64,000 nucleotides of DNA from an uncultured Nitrospiraceae bacterium (GCA_903822005.1 CAIJNL010000045.1:1-64000), one strand, 5' to 3'. Positions 44,410 through 56,313 are shown, numbered from the stretch's first letter. Notes: generated from the letters alone by a model not told the origin. Numbers and translations are program-made.

Positions 44410-47400
44410 TTGAAGATAAACAAAAAGACCCTGCGCGAAAACCTGCCGCATTTGCGCGCGAGTTTCAGGGGAACAGACCTGGCGCAAAAATGCGCCCTGC
44501 GCGAGCCCCCTCTGCGAGCGGAATTATTCAGCAGCGACCAGATGGAGCAGCACGGCAGGACCCTGGCGGTCCTGCATAATTTAAGCCCCGAATTTCCCCC
44601 TGACCAGCTCCTGTCGCGTCTTGCCGACAACGAAGGCATCCTGACCGGGACCAGGAGCCTGTTGATGGAGGCGATCACGACTGATCGCCGGATTACGCCG
44701 GCAGGCGACTGGCTGCTCGATAACTTTTACCTGATCGAGGAACAGATACGCACCGCAAGGCGACACTTGCCCAAAGGATACAGCCGCGAGCTTCCCCGCC
44801 TGCGTGACGGCCTTTCGGCCGGGCTTCCCCGCGTCTATGATATCGCCCTCGAAACCATCTCACACAGCGACGGGCGGATAGATCCGCAAAGTCTTAGCAG
44901 GTTCGTTTCGGCCTATCAGACAATCACGGTGCTTAAGCTGGGAGAACTTTGGGCCATCCCCATAATGCTGCGGCTCGCGCTGATCGAGAATCTCCGGCGC
45001 ATCAGTGCCCGCATCACTGCCGACAGGCTCGACCGAAACCGGGCCGATTATTGGGCGGACCGTATTACCGACGTTGCCGGCAAGGACCCGAAGAACCTGA
45101 TTTTGACAATAGCGGACATGGCCCGCTCGAACCTGCCGCTGACGAGCGCGTTCGTCGCGGAGTTTACCCGACGCCTTCAGGGGCAGGGACCCGCCCTGGC
45201 AATGCCGCTCACATGGATTGAACAACGACTATCAGAGTGCAGCCTGACCATCGACCATCTGGTCCAGTCAGAGGCACAGCAACAGGCGGCCGACCAGGTA
45301 TCGATGAGCAACAGCATTGACAGCCTCCGTTTCCTGGGCACGATGGACTGGCGCGAGTTCGTGGAGACGATGAGCGTTGCCGAGCAGACGCTGCGTGACG
45401 ATCCGTGCGGTACATACGCCAAAATGGACTTTACAACTCGCGACCTTTACCGCCACGTTGTGGAAAAGATTGCAAAGAGCGGGCGACTGTCCGAAGCCGA
45501 AGTGGCAGCCGAAGCGGTCCGGCTCGCGCAGGTATTCAAATCCGGCAAAACAGGTATTGAGGGCACCGATGACCGGGCGACCCATGTCGGTTATTACCTT
45601 GTTGACAAGGGGCTGCCGCAGCTTGAAGAGCTTGCGCATCTGCGATTGTCCGTCTCCGGTGCAATATGTAAAATGGGCGCCAGGTTTCCCCAGTCCCTCT
45701 ATCTGGGCGCGATCGCGCTCATGACTCTGATGTTCGCCGGCGGATTGGCTTCAAAGGCGGTTGGCGACAGCATACCACTCTGGCTGATTGCGATTACAGG
45801 TGTCCTCTCGGTGCTGTGTGCGAGCCAGCTCGCGGTTGGAGTGGTAAACTGGCTTGCTACATTACTGGTAAAACCTCAGCCGCTGCCAAGAATGGATTTT
45901 TCCAAAGGTATCCCGTCTGAATCGCGCACCCTCACCATAGTTCCCACTATGCTCACCAGCGCACAGGGCATCGAGGACCTGACCGAAGCGCTCGAAGTCA
46001 GGTTCCTGGCAAATCGCGATGAAAACCTTCTTTTTGGTTTGCTGACGGATTTTCAGGATGCGCCGGCGGAAACACTGCCCGAAGATGAACCGCTGTTGCT
46101 GCTGGCGCGAAATAAAATCGAAGAGCTGAATGAAAAGTATAGCAATGCAAAAGGCGACAAGTTCTTCCTTTTACACCGCCCGCGGCGATGGAATGCCGAT
46201 GAAAGGGTCTGGATGGGTTACGAGCGCAAGAGGGGTAAGCTTGCGGCATTGAATTCCTTATTGCTCGGACGGGAAAATGCAGGGGCTGATGACAGTTCCG
46301 GTACCCCTTTCTCTCTTATCGTCGGTAATACGGCCGTACTTTCCAATATAAAGTATGTGATCACTCTAGACACGGATACGCAGCTGCCCCGGGATTCGGC
46401 GCGACAGTTTGTAGGGGCCATGTCGCACCCTCTGAACCGGGCGCAATATGACGAAAACAGACAGCGCGTTGTTGCCGGTTACGGAATTCTTCAGCCGCGG
46501 GCCGCGGTGAGTCTGCCCGGCACAAACCGCTCGCGCTATGCACGCCTGTACGGCAGCGATCCGGGAATCGACCCTTACACGCGCGCGGTCTCGGATGTCT
46601 ACCAGGACATCTTCCGTGAAGGTTCTTTTATCGGAAAGGGGATATATGATGTAGAGGCATTCGAAAAGGCGGTCAGCGGCCGTTTTCCGGAAAACCGCAT
46701 CCTGAGTCACGATCTTATCGAAGGCTGTTACGCGCGCGCAGGACTTTTAAGTGATGTGATGGTCTTTGAAGAATATCCATTCCGTTACAGCGCTGACGTA
46801 GACCGCCGTCATCGCTGGATTCGCGGGGACTGGCAGCTCGTCCGCTGGCTGCTGCCCGGAGTTCCCGGACTCGACGGACACCGCCGGAAAAATCCACTCT
46901 CGCCGCTTTCCAGATGGAAGCTCTCCGACAATCTCAGGCGCAGCCTCGTCCCGGCCGGGTTGACACTGCTCCTGTTTCTGGGCTGGACGGTCTTTTCATC
47001 GCCATGGTTCTGGACCCTGTCTGTACTCGGGATAATTTTTATTCCTTCGTTGATAGCTTCTGTCCTGGACCTGCTCAAAAAACCGGATGATCTGCTTTTT
47101 GCCCAGCACCTCGCTGTCGTTGGCCGCTCCAGCGTCAGGCGCTTCGTTCAGGGCATATTCATGCTGGCCTGCCTCCCGTACGAAGCGTTTTTCAGCCTGG
47201 ATGCGATTGTGCGCACAATCTGGAGAATGCTGGTCACGCAGAGGCATTTGCTCGAATGGAGTCCGTCAGGCAGCCCGGACCGAAGCAGCGATAATTCGGC
47301 TTTAAGCAGTCTTGTCGATTCCTGCAGGACAATGTGGCCGGCCCCTTTCCTTGCCGTCGCCGCGGCAATATATGCAATGCTTTCAAATCCCGCCGCCGCG

Positions 47401-50400
47401 GGCGTTGTCTTAATACTGTTGCCGATCTGGTTCTTCTCTCCCGCTATCACCTGGTGGATCAGCCGGCCGCTGTCCCGCAAAGAAGCAAGGCTGAGACCCG
47501 ACCAGACCGTCTTCCTTCGAAAGCTTACCCGGAAAACATGGGCCTTCTTCGAGACCTTCGTATGCCGTGACGAGCACTGGCTGCCGCCCGATAATTTTCA
47601 GGAGCAGCCAGGCCCTGTCACCGCGCATCGCACATCTCCTACAAATATGGGGCTCGCGCTACTGGCGAATTTATCCGCCCGTGATTTTGGCTACATTACT
47701 GCGCGCCAGCTCATCGACCGCGTAACAAATGCACTCGCTGCAATGGAAACTCTTGAACGCTACCAGGGCCACTTCTACAACTGGTATGACACTCTCACTC
47801 TCAAGCCGCTGCCGCCCAGGTATGTTTCGTCCGTGGACAGCGGAAACCTGGCGGCCAATCTGCTGATATTGCGGCAGGGACTGCTCGCCCTTCCCGACCA
47901 GACACTGCTGAGTCCGCGGCTGTTTGAAGGGCTCCGCGATACCCTTTGGGTTCTACTGGACGTCCTGGCGGAAGCCCGTTATCAAAAAGAGATCTCCGCC
48001 CTGCTCGCTCAGCTGCAGTCGGAGCTGGACGCTGCCTGCAATTCCAGGCCGGCTGCTCTCTCGGCTGTGAGACTGCGCCTTGATCATCTCACAAAGATCT
48101 CGGCAGAGCTGTTTTCCAGGATCGATAGCCTGGTTGACAGTCCTGAGTTCCCGCCAGAGAACCATCCGGAGAGCCGGACGGAAAGCCGGGCACTCTGGTG
48201 GGCCCGATCCTTCAGCGGACAATGCCGGGCCGCGCTGGATGAGCTTATACTGCTCGGCACGTCGTCTGCCGGCGGCATTGATGACATGCCGACACTGCGG
48301 GAGCTGGCAGGCACCGGAAACGATACGGCCGCCGGGATGATAAGGGCCATCGGAAAGCTTGTCCTGAAAACCGGAGAACTAAGCCTCATGCAGTATGATT
48401 TCCTGTTCGACAAGGCGAGCAATCTGCTGGCTATTGGGTACAATGTCGACGGCCGCAGGCGTGACGCGAGTTACTATGACCTGCTGGCCTCGGAAGCCAG
48501 ACTCTGCAGCTTCGTGGCCATCGCCCAGGGACAATTACCGCAGGAAAGCTGGTTTGCATTGGGCCGTCTGCTCACAAACATAGGCGGAGAACCGATCCTC
48601 GTTTCCTGGAGCGGTTCGATGTTCGAATATCTTATGCCTCTCCTTGTAATGCCCACCTATGAACGTACTCTGCTGGATGAGACCTGCAAGGCGGCGGTAG
48701 CCATGCAGATCGAATACGGGAAAAAACGCGGGGTGCCCTGGGGCATTTCGGAATCAGGCTATAACACGATAGATGCCCAGCTCAATTATCAGTACCGCGC
48801 CTTCGGCGTGCCCGGACTGGGACTCAAACGCGGACTCGCGGACGATCTGGTAATCGCGCCTTACGCTTCCGCTCTTGCCCTGATGGTTGCGCCCGAGGCG
48901 GCGTGCCAGAATTTGCAGCGGCTTAGTGCGGAAGGATGCGAAGGAAAATACGGTTTTTATGAAGCTGTAGATTACACTGCTTCGCGTCTGCCGCGCAAAA
49001 AAACAAGTGCCGTGGTGCGGTCCTTTATGGCCCATCATGTGGGCATGAGCTTTCTTTCCCTCGCCTACCTGCTTCTGGACCGTCCAATGCAGAAATTGTT
49101 CCGGTCGGACCCCGTGTTGCAGGCTACAATGCTTCTGCTTCAGGAGCGCGTGCCGAGGGCCACAGGGACCTATTCGCAGACTGCCGACTTTGCTGAACCG
49201 CATGCCGCTTCTGCCGAAGCAGAGACACATGTGCGCACATTCAGCAGCCCCGACACTCCTTCTCCCCAGGTGCAGCTGTTATCGAACGGCAGATACCACG
49301 TGATGGTAACAAACGCGGGCGGCGGTTACAGCAGATGGAAGGACATCGCAATCACACGCTGGCGTGAAGACAGCACCAGCGACAACTGGGGCACGTTCTG
49401 CTATGTCCGCGAGCTGAAGAACGGGGAGTATTGGTCGGCTGCGTATCAGCCGGCGCTCGGCCACCCGAAGGATTACGAAGCAATATTCTCGGAAGGCCGC
49501 GCCGAGTTCCGCCGCCGGGACCATGACTTCGACACGCACACCGAGATCTCGGTTTCTCCCGAAGATGATATCGAATTGCGCCGGATCACCATTACCAATC
49601 GCGGCCGGGCACACAGGGAGATCGAGGTAACGAGTTACGCGGAGATAGTCCTTGCTCCTCCTGCCGCAGACACGCTGCACCCGGCATTCAGCAATCTTTT
49701 TGTACAGACAGAGATTATTGATCACAGGCAGGCGATCCTCTGTACCCGCCGCCCCCGTTCCATTGACGAACACTCTCCCTGGATGTTTCATCTGATGACT
49801 GTGCATGGGGCGGAAACCGGCCAGGTTTCGTATGAGACCGACCGCCTGCGGTTCATCGGTCACGGAAACACTCTTGGCAACCCGCTTGCCATGAGCGGTC
49901 CTGACACCTCTGAAAGAATGACCAGGCCTGCCGCCCTCACGGGCAGCGAGGGCTCGGTGCTCGACCCCATCGTTGCAATAAGGTACCGCATTATTCTGGA
50001 TCCGGAGAGTTCCGCAACAATAAATATTGTTACAGGCATCGCTGAAACCCGGGACGCATGTATGGGTCTTGTAGAGAAATACCAGGACAGGTATCTGGCA
50101 GACCGCGTCTTCGAACTCGCGTGGACGCACAGCCAGGTGCTCCTGCGGCAGATCAATGCCTCAGAGGCCGACGCGCAGCTGTATGGTCGCCTTGCCGGTT
50201 CAGTGATCTATGCCAATTCTTCGCTGCGTGCCGATCCGGGACTAATTATATCGAATCGACGGGGACAGTCCGGGCTGTGGGGATACTCAATATCCGGCGA
50301 CCTGCCGATCGTGCTGCTGCAGATCGCTGATCCCGACAACATCGACCTCGTGCGCCAGCTTGTCCAGGCCCATGCATACTGGCGTCTCAAGGGACTGGCA

Positions 50401-53130
50401 GTGGACCTTGTTATCTGGAACGAAGACCATGCCGGTTACCGCCAGTTGCTGCATGAACAGATCATGGGACTCATTGCCGCCGGAGTAGAAGCTAACGTAA
50501 CAGAACGACCAGGAGGCATCTTCGTGAGACCCGGGGACCAGATATCTGCTGAAGACCGTACCCTCATACAAACAGTCAGCCGTGCCGTCATTACAGACAG
50601 CCGGGGGACGCTTGCAGAACAGATCAACGGACGCGGCTTGCCCGAAATAGCTGTCCCACTCCTTGCCCTGACCAGGACCCAGCGCCCCGCTCCCCTGTCT
50701 GTCGCGCCGTTGCCGCGCCATGATCTGGCGTTTTTCAACGGACTGGGTGGATTTACCCCGGATGGCCGCGAATACGTTATTACTACCGCTCACGGGCAGG
50801 TTACGCCGGTGCCGTGGGTAAATGTGCTGGCCAACCCTCAATTCGGGACCGTCATTTCAGAGAGCGGCCTGGCCTACACCTGGAGCGAGAACGCCCACGA
50901 GTTCCGCCTAACCCCCTGGGGGAACGATCCGGTAAGCGATTCTGCCGGAGAAGCTTTTTACATCCGTGATGAGGAGCGCGGCCACTTCTGGTCACCCACT
51001 CCCCTGCCCTGCCGCGGGTCAACGCCTTACACGACCCGGCATGGGTTCGGTTACAGCGTCTTCGAACACACGGAACGCGGTATCCGGTCCGAGCTATGGG
51101 TCTACGTTGCCCTGGACGCGCCGGTCAAGTTTACAGTGCTTAAAGTGCGCAATGAATCGGAGCAGTCCCGCAGGCTCTCCGTCACCGGATATGTTGAATG
51201 GGTGCTGGGCGATTTGAGGCAAAAGACCGCAATGCATGTAAGCACCGAAATTGACCCGAAGACAGGCGCTCTTTTCGGGCGGAACTACTTCAATACAGAG
51301 TTCAGCGGCCGGACCGCATTCTTTGACGTTGATGAAAACACCCGGACCATAAGCGGCGACCGTACGGAGTTTCTTGGCCGCAACGGAACTTTCCATAACC
51401 CTGCAGCTATGACCCGCCTGCGCCTTTCCGGAAGGGCAGGCGCAGGCCTGGACCCCTGCGCTGCGATCCAGGTCCCATTTGAGCTGGCCCCGGGGCAGGA
51501 GCGTGAGATTGTCTTCAGGCTCGGAGCAGGACGGGACACCGAAGATGCCCGAAGCCTGGTCAATCGCTTCAGGGGACCAGCTGCTGTGCGCAACGCCCTC
51601 GATATAGTGTGGCAGCACTGGTCACACACCCTCGGAGCGGTGAACGTGGACACACCCGACCAGTCCCTGAACATGCTGGCCAACGGATGGCTGCTATACC
51701 AGACATTGGCATGCCGGCTTTGGGCACGAAGCGGACACTATCAGTCCGGCGGCGCCTTTGGTTTCCGCGACCAGCTTCAGGACGTTATGGCACTTATCCA
51801 CTCAAGGCCGAATCTTGTGCGCGAGCACCTGCTACTGGCTGCGGGCCGTCAATTCCCTGAAGGAGATGTCCAGCATTGGTGGCATCCCCCAACGGGCCGG
51901 GGCGTTCGCACTCATTGTTCGGACGATTACCTCTGGCTGCCTTTCTGTGTGAGCCGCTATGTACTCACCACCGGAGATACCGGCGTATTGGATGAGCCCG
52001 TTCACTTTTTAAAGGGCCGCCTGGTAAACGCTGATGAAGACTCTTATTACGATCTGCCCCTGCGTTCTGAAGAAACAGCGACTCTTTTCGAACACTGCGT
52101 CAGGGCCCTTCTGAATGGCCTGAAATTCGGTGATCATGGTCTGCCGCTCATCGGTACTGGAGACTGGAACGACGGCATGAACCTGGTGGGCGAACAAGGC
52201 AGGGGGGAAAGCGTCTGGCTCGGGTTCTTTCTTTATAAAGTGCTGGTGGAGTTTACCGGGATTGCGCGTCTGCATGGCGATCTCACCTTCGCCGATCGCT
52301 GTCAGGCGGAAGCCGTCCGGCTGCGCAAAAATATAGACGACAATGGATGGGACGGGAAGTGGTACCGCCGCGCTTACTTTGATGACGGCACGCCTCTCGG
52401 ATCGTCCGCCAATGCCGAATGCCGGATTGATTCGATTGCGCAGAGCTGGTCGGTCCTTTCGGGTGCCGGAGAGCAAGACCGGTCACGCATGGCCATGGAA
52501 GCGGTCGATGAGCGCCTTGTTCGCCGCGAACATGGACTTGTGCAGCTTCTTGATCCCCCCTTCGACAAGTCGGACCTGAATCCGGGCTATATAAAAGGAT
52601 ATGTTCCGGGGGTAAGGGAGAATGGCGGGCAATACACACATGCTGCCATCTGGGCAACAATGGCATTCGCTGCCTTGGGCGACAGAAAACGCGCTTGGGA
52701 GCTTTTTACAATGATCAATCCGGTGAACCATGCGAGATCGATCGAGGGGACTGCTGTCTATAAAGTCGAGCCTTACGTCGTTGCGGCCGACGTCTATGCG
52801 GTATCTCCGCACATAGGACGCGGCGGATGGACTTGGTACACAGGATCGGCTGCATGGATGTACAGGCTTATCCTTGAATCACTCCTTGGGCTCAGGCTTG
52901 AAGTGGACAAACTGGGCTTCGTACCCTGCCTTCCTCAGGATTGGGAGTCCTTCAAAGTGCATTACCGGTACAGGGAAACGGTCTACCACATCACCGTCCT
53001 CCAGGTGAGAGACGGCAGCGCGGCGAGCGTGACCGTCGATGGAGCGGAACAGCCTGACAAGACAATTCCCCTCGTTGACGACCGGCAGGAACATTTTGTT
53101 GATGTGAGGATAGAGGCTGCCGGCGGATAA
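44410..53130 (+). CDS. ndvB: Cyclic beta-1,2-glucan synthase (NdvB/ChvB-type)
   Basis: A 2906-residue membrane protein starting at TTG with AAGGAG 9 bp upstream. The N-terminal region leads to TM helices (about 430-485), a GT84 glycosyltransferase domain with LDTDTQLP (DxD about 652) and [10 protein letters not shown] (about 800), further TM segments (about 842-890 and 975-1020), a glucoamylase-like domain (about 1350-1560) and one or two carbohydrate-binding/GH94 units ending with the catalytic [13 protein letters not shown] (about 2582). It uses UDP-glucose to make and close periplasmic glucans for osmotic adaptation. It is intact, with all family motifs in one frame. Confidence 0.95.
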   Translation: MKINKKTLRENLPHLRASFRGTDLAQKCALREPPLRAELFSSDQMEQHGRTLAVLHNLSPEFPPDQLLSRLADNEGILTGTRSLLMEAITTDRRITPAGDWLLDNFYLIEEQIRTARRHLPKGYSRELPRLRDGLSAGLPRVYDIALETISHSDGRIDPQSLSRFVSAYQTITVLKLGELWAIPIMLRLALIENLRRISARITADRLDRNRADYWADRITDVAGKDPKNLILTIADMARSNLPLTSAFVAEFTRRLQGQGPALAMPLTWIEQRLSECSLTIDHLVQSEAQQQAADQVSMSNSIDSLRFLGTMDWREFVETMSVAEQTLRDDPCGTYAKMDFTTRDLYRHVVEKIAKSGRLSEAEVAAEAVRLAQVFKSGKTGIEGTDDRATHVGYYLVDKGLPQLEELAHLRLSVSGAICKMGARFPQSLYLGAIALMTLMFAGGLASKAVGDSIPLWLIAITGVLSVLCASQLAVGVVNWLATLLVKPQPLPRMDFSKGIPSESRTLTIVPTMLTSAQGIEDLTEALEVRFLANRDENLLFGLLTDFQDAPAETLPEDEPLLLLARNKIEELNEKYSNAKGDKFFLLHRPRRWNADERVWMGYERKRGKLAALNSLLLGRENAGADDSSGTPFSLIVGNTAVLSNIKYVITLDTDTQLPRDSARQFVGAMSHPLNRAQYDENRQRVVAGYGILQPRAAVSLPGTNRSRYARLYGSDPGIDPYTRAVSDVYQDIFREGSFIGKGIYDVEAFEKAVSGRFPENRILSHDLIEGCYARAGLLSDVMVFEEYPFRYSADVDRRHRWIRGDWQLVRWLLPGVPGLDGHRRKNPLSPLSRWKLSDNLRRSLVPAGLTLLLFLGWTVFSSPWFWTLSVLGIIFIPSLIASVLDLLKKPDDLLFAQHLAVVGRSSVRRFVQGIFMLACLPYEAFFSLDAIVRTIWRMLVTQRHLLEWSPSGSPDRSSDNSALSSLVDSCRTMWPAPFLAVAAAIYAMLSNPAAAGVVLILLPIWFFSPAITWWISRPLSRKEARLRPDQTVFLRKLTRKTWAFFETFVCRDEHWLPPDNFQEQPGPVTAHRTSPTNMGLALLANLSARDFGYITARQLIDRVTNALAAMETLERYQGHFYNWYDTLTLKPLPPRYVSSVDSGNLAANLLILRQGLLALPDQTLLSPRLFEGLRDTLWVLLDVLAEARYQKEISALLAQLQSELDAACNSRPAALSAVRLRLDHLTKISAELFSRIDSLVDSPEFPPENHPESRTESRALWWARSFSGQCRAALDELILLGTSSAGGIDDMPTLRELAGTGNDTAAGMIRAIGKLVLKTGELSLMQYDFLFDKASNLLAIGYNVDGRRRDASYYDLLASEARLCSFVAIAQGQLPQESWFALGRLLTNIGGEPILVSWSGSMFEYLMPLLVMPTYERTLLDETCKAAVAMQIEYGKKRGVPWGISESGYNTIDAQLNYQYRAFGVPGLGLKRGLADDLVIAPYASALALMVAPEAACQNLQRLSAEGCEGKYGFYEAVDYTASRLPRKKTSAVVRSFMAHHVGMSFLSLAYLLLDRPMQKLFRSDPVLQATMLLLQERVPRATGTYSQTADFAEPHAASAEAETHVRTFSSPDTPSPQVQLLSNGRYHVMVTNAGGGYSRWKDIAITRWREDSTSDNWGTFCYVRELKNGEYWSAAYQPALGHPKDYEAIFSEGRAEFRRRDHDFDTHTEISVSPEDDIELRRITITNRGRAHREIEVTSYAEIVLAPPAADTLHPAFSNLFVQTEIIDHRQAILCTRRPRSIDEHSPWMFHLMTVHGAETGQVSYETDRLRFIGHGNTLGNPLAMSGPDTSERMTRPAALTGSEGSVLDPIVAIRYRIILDPESSATINIVTGIAETRDACMGLVEKYQDRYLADRVFELAWTHSQVLLRQINASEADAQLYGRLAGSVIYANSSLRADPGLIISNRRGQSGLWGYSISGDLPIVLLQIADPDNIDLVRQLVQAHAYWRLKGLAVDLVIWNEDHAGYRQLLHEQIMGLIAAGVEANVTERPGGIFVRPGDQISAEDRTLIQTVSRAVITDSRGTLAEQINGRGLPEIAVPLLALTRTQRPAPLSVAPLPRHDLAFFNGLGGFTPDGREYVITTAHGQVTPVPWVNVLANPQFGTVISESGLAYTWSENAHEFRLTPWGNDPVSDSAGEAFYIRDEERGHFWSPTPLPCRGSTPYTTRHGFGYSVFEHTERGIRSELWVYVALDAPVKFTVLKVRNESEQSRRLSVTGYVEWVLGDLRQKTAMHVSTEIDPKTGALFGRNYFNTEFSGRTAFFDVDENTRTISGDRTEFLGRNGTFHNPAAMTRLRLSGRAGAGLDPCAAIQVPFELAPGQEREIVFRLGAGRDTEDARSLVNRFRGPAAVRNALDIVWQHWSHTLGAVNVDTPDQSLNMLANGWLLYQTLACRLWARSGHYQSGGAFGFRDQLQDVMALIHSRPNLVREHLLLAAGRQFPEGDVQHWWHPPTGRGVRTHCSDDYLWLPFCVSRYVLTTGDTGVLDEPVHFLKGRLVNADEDSYYDLPLRSEETATLFEHCVRALLNGLKFGDHGLPLIGTGDWNDGMNLVGEQGRGESVWLGFFLYKVLVEFTGIARLHGDLTFADRCQAEAVRLRKNIDDNGWDGKWYRRAYFDDGTPLGSSANAECRIDSIAQSWSVLSGAGEQDRSRMAMEAVDERLVRREHGLVQLLDPPFDKSDLNPGYIKGYVPGVRENGGQYTHAAIWATMAFAALGDRKRAWELFTMINPVNHARSIEGTAVYKVEPYVVAADVYAVSPHIGRGGWTWYTGSAAWMYRLILESLLGLRLEVDKLGFVPCLPQDWESFKVHYRYRETVYHITVLQVRDGSAASVTVDGAEQPDKTIPLVDDRQEHFVDVRIEAAGG

Positions 53131-53199
53131 GAATTGCAATACGAGGCAATTTTACATTCACTTTTACAACAATCGCTCGCGAGAATTGATTGGAAAATA

Positions 53200-53228
53200 T
53201 TGACATTCAATCAATACATTGATAAAAC
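53200..53228 (+). promoter_or_regulatory. Sigma-70 promoter of the sigma-54 activator gene
   Basis: A consensus TTGACA (53200-53205) and TAAAAC (53223-53228) are separated by 17 bp, placing the start near 53236, about 34 bp before the TTG start codon. It separates the activator from the glucan synthase transcript. Confidence 0.6.
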
Positions 53229-53269
53229 AACATATGTAACATAGACATGTGGTAAAGGATAAAGAATAA

Positions 53270-54823
53270 TTGAATCAAGAGATGGAAAACAGGCCCATCA
53301 GTATCCTGCTCGTAGAAGACAGTCCCAATGACGTCTCTCTGTTCAGGGAAATGCTTGCAGATTCTGATAGTGCCCGGTTTGAATTATCCCATTGTAATAC
53401 GCTGAAATGCGCACTTGCACTGCTGGGCAAAGAAAACTTTGACATCATTTTGCTTGACCTTGCACTTCCGGACAGCATAGGACTTGATACCGTAATACGC
53501 ACACTTGCAGCAGCGCCTAAAATACCGATTGTGGTGATGAGCGGTCTTGGTGATGAGGAGCTCGCAGCCCGCGCATTGCACGAAGGCGCGCAGGATTATC
53601 TGGTGAAGGGCCAGGTTGACAGCAATCTTTTGATCAGGGCCATAAGATATGCCATTGAGCGCAAGCGGACGGAAGAGGCCCTGAGGAAAGCGCACGACAG
53701 GCTTGAGCTGCGTGTTCAGGAACGGACAGCGGAGTTGCTGACCGCTAATAAGCAGCTCTTGCTGGAAATAGAAGACCGCAAGAAGGCAGAGGAGGCGCTT
53801 CAGGAGGCGCTTCAGGAGCTGAAACAGTTAAAAAACAAATTGCATGAAGAGAACATCTTCCTTAGAGAAGAGATAAGCCTGATCCACTCACATATGGAAA
53901 TCGTCGGCAACAGTGAATCGATAAGGACCGTCCTGCAGCAGATAGAGCAGGTAGCTCCAACGGACTCTACAGTTTTAATCCAGGGGGATACCGGGACAGG
54001 AAAAGAACTGATAGCTCATGCGATCCATAACCTGAGTGCCCGCAAGGACCGGCTCATTATCAAAGTCAACTGCGCCGCACTGCCGCCTACCCTGATCGAA
54101 AGCGAATTGTTCGGCCGTGAAAAGGGCGCTTTTACCGGCTCTCTGTCAAAACAGATAGGCCGTTTTGAACTTGCGGATTCTTCTACTATTTTCCTGGATG
54201 AGATCGACTCCCTGCCGCTGGAACTCCAGGCCAAGCTGCTTCGGGTACTGGAGAGCGGTGAATTTGAGCGGCTTGGCAGCCCCCGGACAGTAAAAGTGAA
54301 CGTCAGAATTATATCAGCGACGAACCGCGATCTCTCCAGCCTCGTAAGTGAGGGCGGGTTCCGTGAAGACCTTTACTACCGCCTGAATGTCTTTCAGATT
54401 ACTGTGCCGCCTCTTCGTGAGCGGCGCGAGGACATATTGCCGCTTGTATGGTCTTTTATAAAAGAGTTCAGCGAGAGAATGGGCAAACGCATAGAATCAA
54501 TACCACAAAAGTGCGTTGAAGCGCTGCAAGCCTATCCATGGCCCGGCAACGTACGGGAGTTGAAAAATGTTACCGAGCGAGCGATGATCATAGCCACCGG
54601 GCCCGTACTGCATTTTGAGGTACCAAAGATCGCGCAGTCATCTGCGGACCAGTCCGGGACCCTCGAAGAGGTCGAAAAACGGCGGATCATCGAGGCCCTG
54701 AACACCACCGGGTGGCAGGTCAGCGGCAAGGGTGGTGCAGCAGAGATTTTAGGCATAAATCCGAAGACGCTCGAATCGAGGATGCAAAAACTCGGAATTC
54801 AAAGAAATAAGAAAAATGCCTGA
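53270..54823 (+). CDS. Receiver-AAA-Fis sigma-54 activator
   Basis: A 517-residue protein: receiver domain (about 8-130, phospho-Asp 63 in LLDLALPD), a long coiled coil (about 138-205), AAA+ domain (about 212-440) and Fis-type HTH (about 475-513, GKGGAAEILGINPKTLESRM). Walker A is GDTGTGKE and Walker B is IFLDEIDS. The sigma-54 contact loop reads GAFTGS rather than GAFTGA. The start is a TTG with AAAGGA 10 bp upstream; the ATG at 53282 is an alternative. Three identical sigma-54 modules follow at 54820, 58757 and 60504, the first overlapping its own stop codon. Confidence 0.93.
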   Translation: MNQEMENRPISILLVEDSPNDVSLFREMLADSDSARFELSHCNTLKCALALLGKENFDIILLDLALPDSIGLDTVIRTLAAAPKIPIVVMSGLGDEELAARALHEGAQDYLVKGQVDSNLLIRAIRYAIERKRTEEALRKAHDRLELRVQERTAELLTANKQLLLEIEDRKKAEEALQEALQELKQLKNKLHEENIFLREEISLIHSHMEIVGNSESIRTVLQQIEQVAPTDSTVLIQGDTGTGKELIAHAIHNLSARKDRLIIKVNCAALPPTLIESELFGREKGAFTGSLSKQIGRFELADSSTIFLDEIDSLPLELQAKLLRVLESGEFERLGSPRTVKVNVRIISATNRDLSSLVSEGGFREDLYYRLNVFQITVPPLRERREDILPLVWSFIKEFSERMGKRIESIPQKCVEALQAYPWPGNVRELKNVTERAMIIATGPVLHFEVPKIAQSSADQSGTLEEVEKRRIIEALNTTGWQVSGKGGAAEILGINPKTLESRMQKLGIQRNKKNA

Positions 54824-54850
54824 TATTTCAGGAGCCTCCTGATATATCAG
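54820..54850. promoter_or_regulatory. Upstream activating site 1 (31-bp double palindrome)
   Basis: Two 12-bp palindromes of the form CTGATATATCAG (first one with a single change, TTTCAG) are joined by GAGCCTC, giving a 31-bp inverted repeat centred at 54835. It starts at the stop codon of the activator gene and lies 115 bp upstream of the -24 element. Copies 2 and 3 are almost identical. Confidence 0.8.
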
Positions 54851-54903
54851 AACGCAGTGCCTGCTGCAATGTCCTTCGTCCAGTGCAGTTTTCGCTGAAA
54901 TCT

Positions 54904-54915
54904 TAATGTTTTCAA
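54904..54915 (+). promoter_or_regulatory. TAATGTTTTCAA box 1
   Basis: This 12-mer lies 34 bp upstream of the -24 element; the same box (CAATGTTTTCAA) is at the same place in modules 2 and 3. It is followed by a loosely conserved ATAGNNGCT stretch. It may help bend the DNA between enhancer and promoter. Confidence 0.5.
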
Positions 54916-54949
54916 GACCATAGAAGCTCCTCTCCGGCACAATCGGCCC

Positions 54950-54965
54950 TGGCACACATCCTGCT
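54950..54965 (+). promoter_or_regulatory. Sigma-54 promoter 1
   Basis: TGGCACACATCCTGCT matches the -24/-12 consensus (GG and GC 10 bp apart). The predicted start is near 54976, 80 bp before the first gene of unit 1 (55056). Confidence 0.85.
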
Positions 54966-55055
54966 TTTCAATACTATGGCGAACACCGGAGCACATTCAT
55001 CTTTGGTGCAATGGGCATCGGAGCGCGTATTAACAATTATCGCAAGGAGAGAGAA

Positions 55056-55595
55056 ATGATGAGGAAATCTGGAAAGTCGTGTTTGTATGTTATTGCCACT
55101 TTGCTTTTAGCACTAACAGTATCCGCAGCCCAGAGCGATGCAGCGGTCAATGTACAGGTTAATCTTCCGGCCATCAGGTTTGCTGCTCCGCCTGAGGTGG
55201 TTGTGATACCGGGAACGTATGTTTACATGGTCCCTGACATTGAAACAGATGTTCTTTTTTTCCAGGGTTACTGGTGGCGTCCTTATGAAGGACGCTGGTA
55301 CAGATCGGGTGATTATAAAGGGCGGTGGAGTTACGTAGCCCCTTCCAGGGTCCCCGGCGGTTTGAGATCGCTGCCGCAGGACTATCGTCACCGCATATCA
55401 TCGCCCGGACACGAACGGATAGGCCACAGAGACGTGAAAAGCAACTGGAAGAGATGGGAAAGGGAAAAACATTGGGACAGGCGGGACGAGCGTGACCGTG
55501 GAGGCCGCGGAGAGCAGGACCGTGGTGGACGCAGCGAGCATGACCGCGGGGGGCCTGGCGGGCATGACCGGGGCGGACCTGGTGAGCGCAGATAA
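55056..55595 (+). CDS. Secreted protein with a C-terminal DRGG repeat tail
   Basis: The ATG at 55056 has AAGGAGAGAG upstream and gives 179 residues with a signal peptide (about 8-30). A middle part with Tyr/Trp-rich segments (GYWWRPYEGRWY, GRWSYVAP) resembles small secreted proteins with YXW repeats. The last 35 residues are DRGG repeats with Glu, His and Gln. It is the first gene of sigma-54 unit 1. Its function is unknown. Confidence 0.75.
   Translation: MMRKSGKSCLYVIATLLLALTVSAAQSDAAVNVQVNLPAIRFAAPPEVVVIPGTYVYMVPDIETDVLFFQGYWWRPYEGRWYRSGDYKGRWSYVAPSRVPGGLRSLPQDYRHRISSPGHERIGHRDVKSNWKRWEREKHWDRRDERDRGGRGEQDRGGRSEHDRGGPGGHDRGGPGERR
55490..55585 (+). repeat. Degenerate tandem repeat coding for DRGG units
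   Basis: Four to five imperfect copies of about 21-24 bp around GACCGNGGNGG encode the C-terminal DRGG repeats of the secreted protein. Copy number changes would lengthen or shorten its tail without a frameshift. Confidence 0.6.
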
Positions 55596-55648
55596 CGTCG
55601 TTGAATAAATCGAATCCCGGGTAAGAATCTCGGTAGTCAGGAGGCACC

Positions 55649-55984
55649 GTGATATTAGCAACACTAAGAATGATTGTCCGCCCCGAAAAGCGGAATGATC
55701 TTTTAAAGACTCTGAAGGGGATGCTCGAACCCGCGCGGGTAGAAAGGGGCTGCCTGAATTACCGCCTCTACGAAGACACTGAAAATAATAATGCCTTCGT
55801 CCTGCTGGAACAATGGGCGACACAGGAAGATCTTGAGAGGCATCTTTCCACGGACAATCAGCGGCGGCTGCTCGAGTTGACGGACCTGCTGAGTGAGAAG
55901 CCTGAACTACTGTTCAACACTGTGTTACACACGCAGGGAATAGATCTGATAGAAAATGTCTTCAAGGCGGATGATGCAAGATGA
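55649..55984 (+). CDS. Antibiotic biosynthesis monooxygenase (ABM) family protein
   Basis: A 111-residue ferredoxin-fold protein beginning at GTG with CAGGAGG upstream. ILATLRMIVRPEKRNDLLKTL, ARVERGCLNYRLYED and FVLLEQWATQEDLERHL match the ABM family. Many members are small quinone or heme-related monooxygenases, and the name does not mean antibiotic synthesis here. It follows the secreted protein in unit 1. Confidence 0.85.
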   Translation: MILATLRMIVRPEKRNDLLKTLKGMLEPARVERGCLNYRLYEDTENNNAFVLLEQWATQEDLERHLSTDNQRRLLELTDLLSEKPELLFNTVLHTQGIDLIENVFKADDAR

Positions 55985-56058
55985 GATATGGAAGTAAGAG
56001 CTATGAGGTCAACTGCCGGCTCATCAGGCAGGACGACGCATAGCAGCAGGAGGCTGAT

Positions 56059-56260
56059 ATGTTTTGGACGATTCTTGGAATGCTTAAGGCCCTCTGGGTG
56101 CTGGGACTGATCGGCGGCTATACGCTTTTAATGTCCATCTGGTTATCGCACTAGTTGTCGCTCTGATCAGAATAGTCCAGGGGATGCAAACAGCGTTAAC
56201 TTCCAAGGAACAAGTAAAACGGAGCGGACAGGAAGGGAGGAAAACGGGGATAACTCGTTC
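56059..56260 (+). pseudogene. Frameshifted lmo0937-type membrane protein gene
   Basis: The first frame encodes MFWTILGMLKALWVLGLIGGYT and then leaves the family pattern, stopping at 56154. In the +1 frame the similarity continues as NVHLVIALVVALIRIVQG, which lines up with the intact copy at 61091-61237. The break is close to the T run at 56126-56129. The expected stop after the Gln-Gly is also lost. A good AGGAGG site precedes the ATG. Either the gene is broken, the sequence has an error, or the 31-residue product is made on its own. Confidence 0.55.
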
Positions 56261-56313
56261 CGGTCATGTTGAGACAGAGAAAACAATAAATCATATTTCG
56301 GAGGTATTTAAGT

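Noticed and set aside
49279-50130. 283-residue minus-strand frame inside the glucan synthase gene
   Set aside because: Overlaps a fully conserved enzyme domain; it is one of several antisense shadows in this GC-rich gene.
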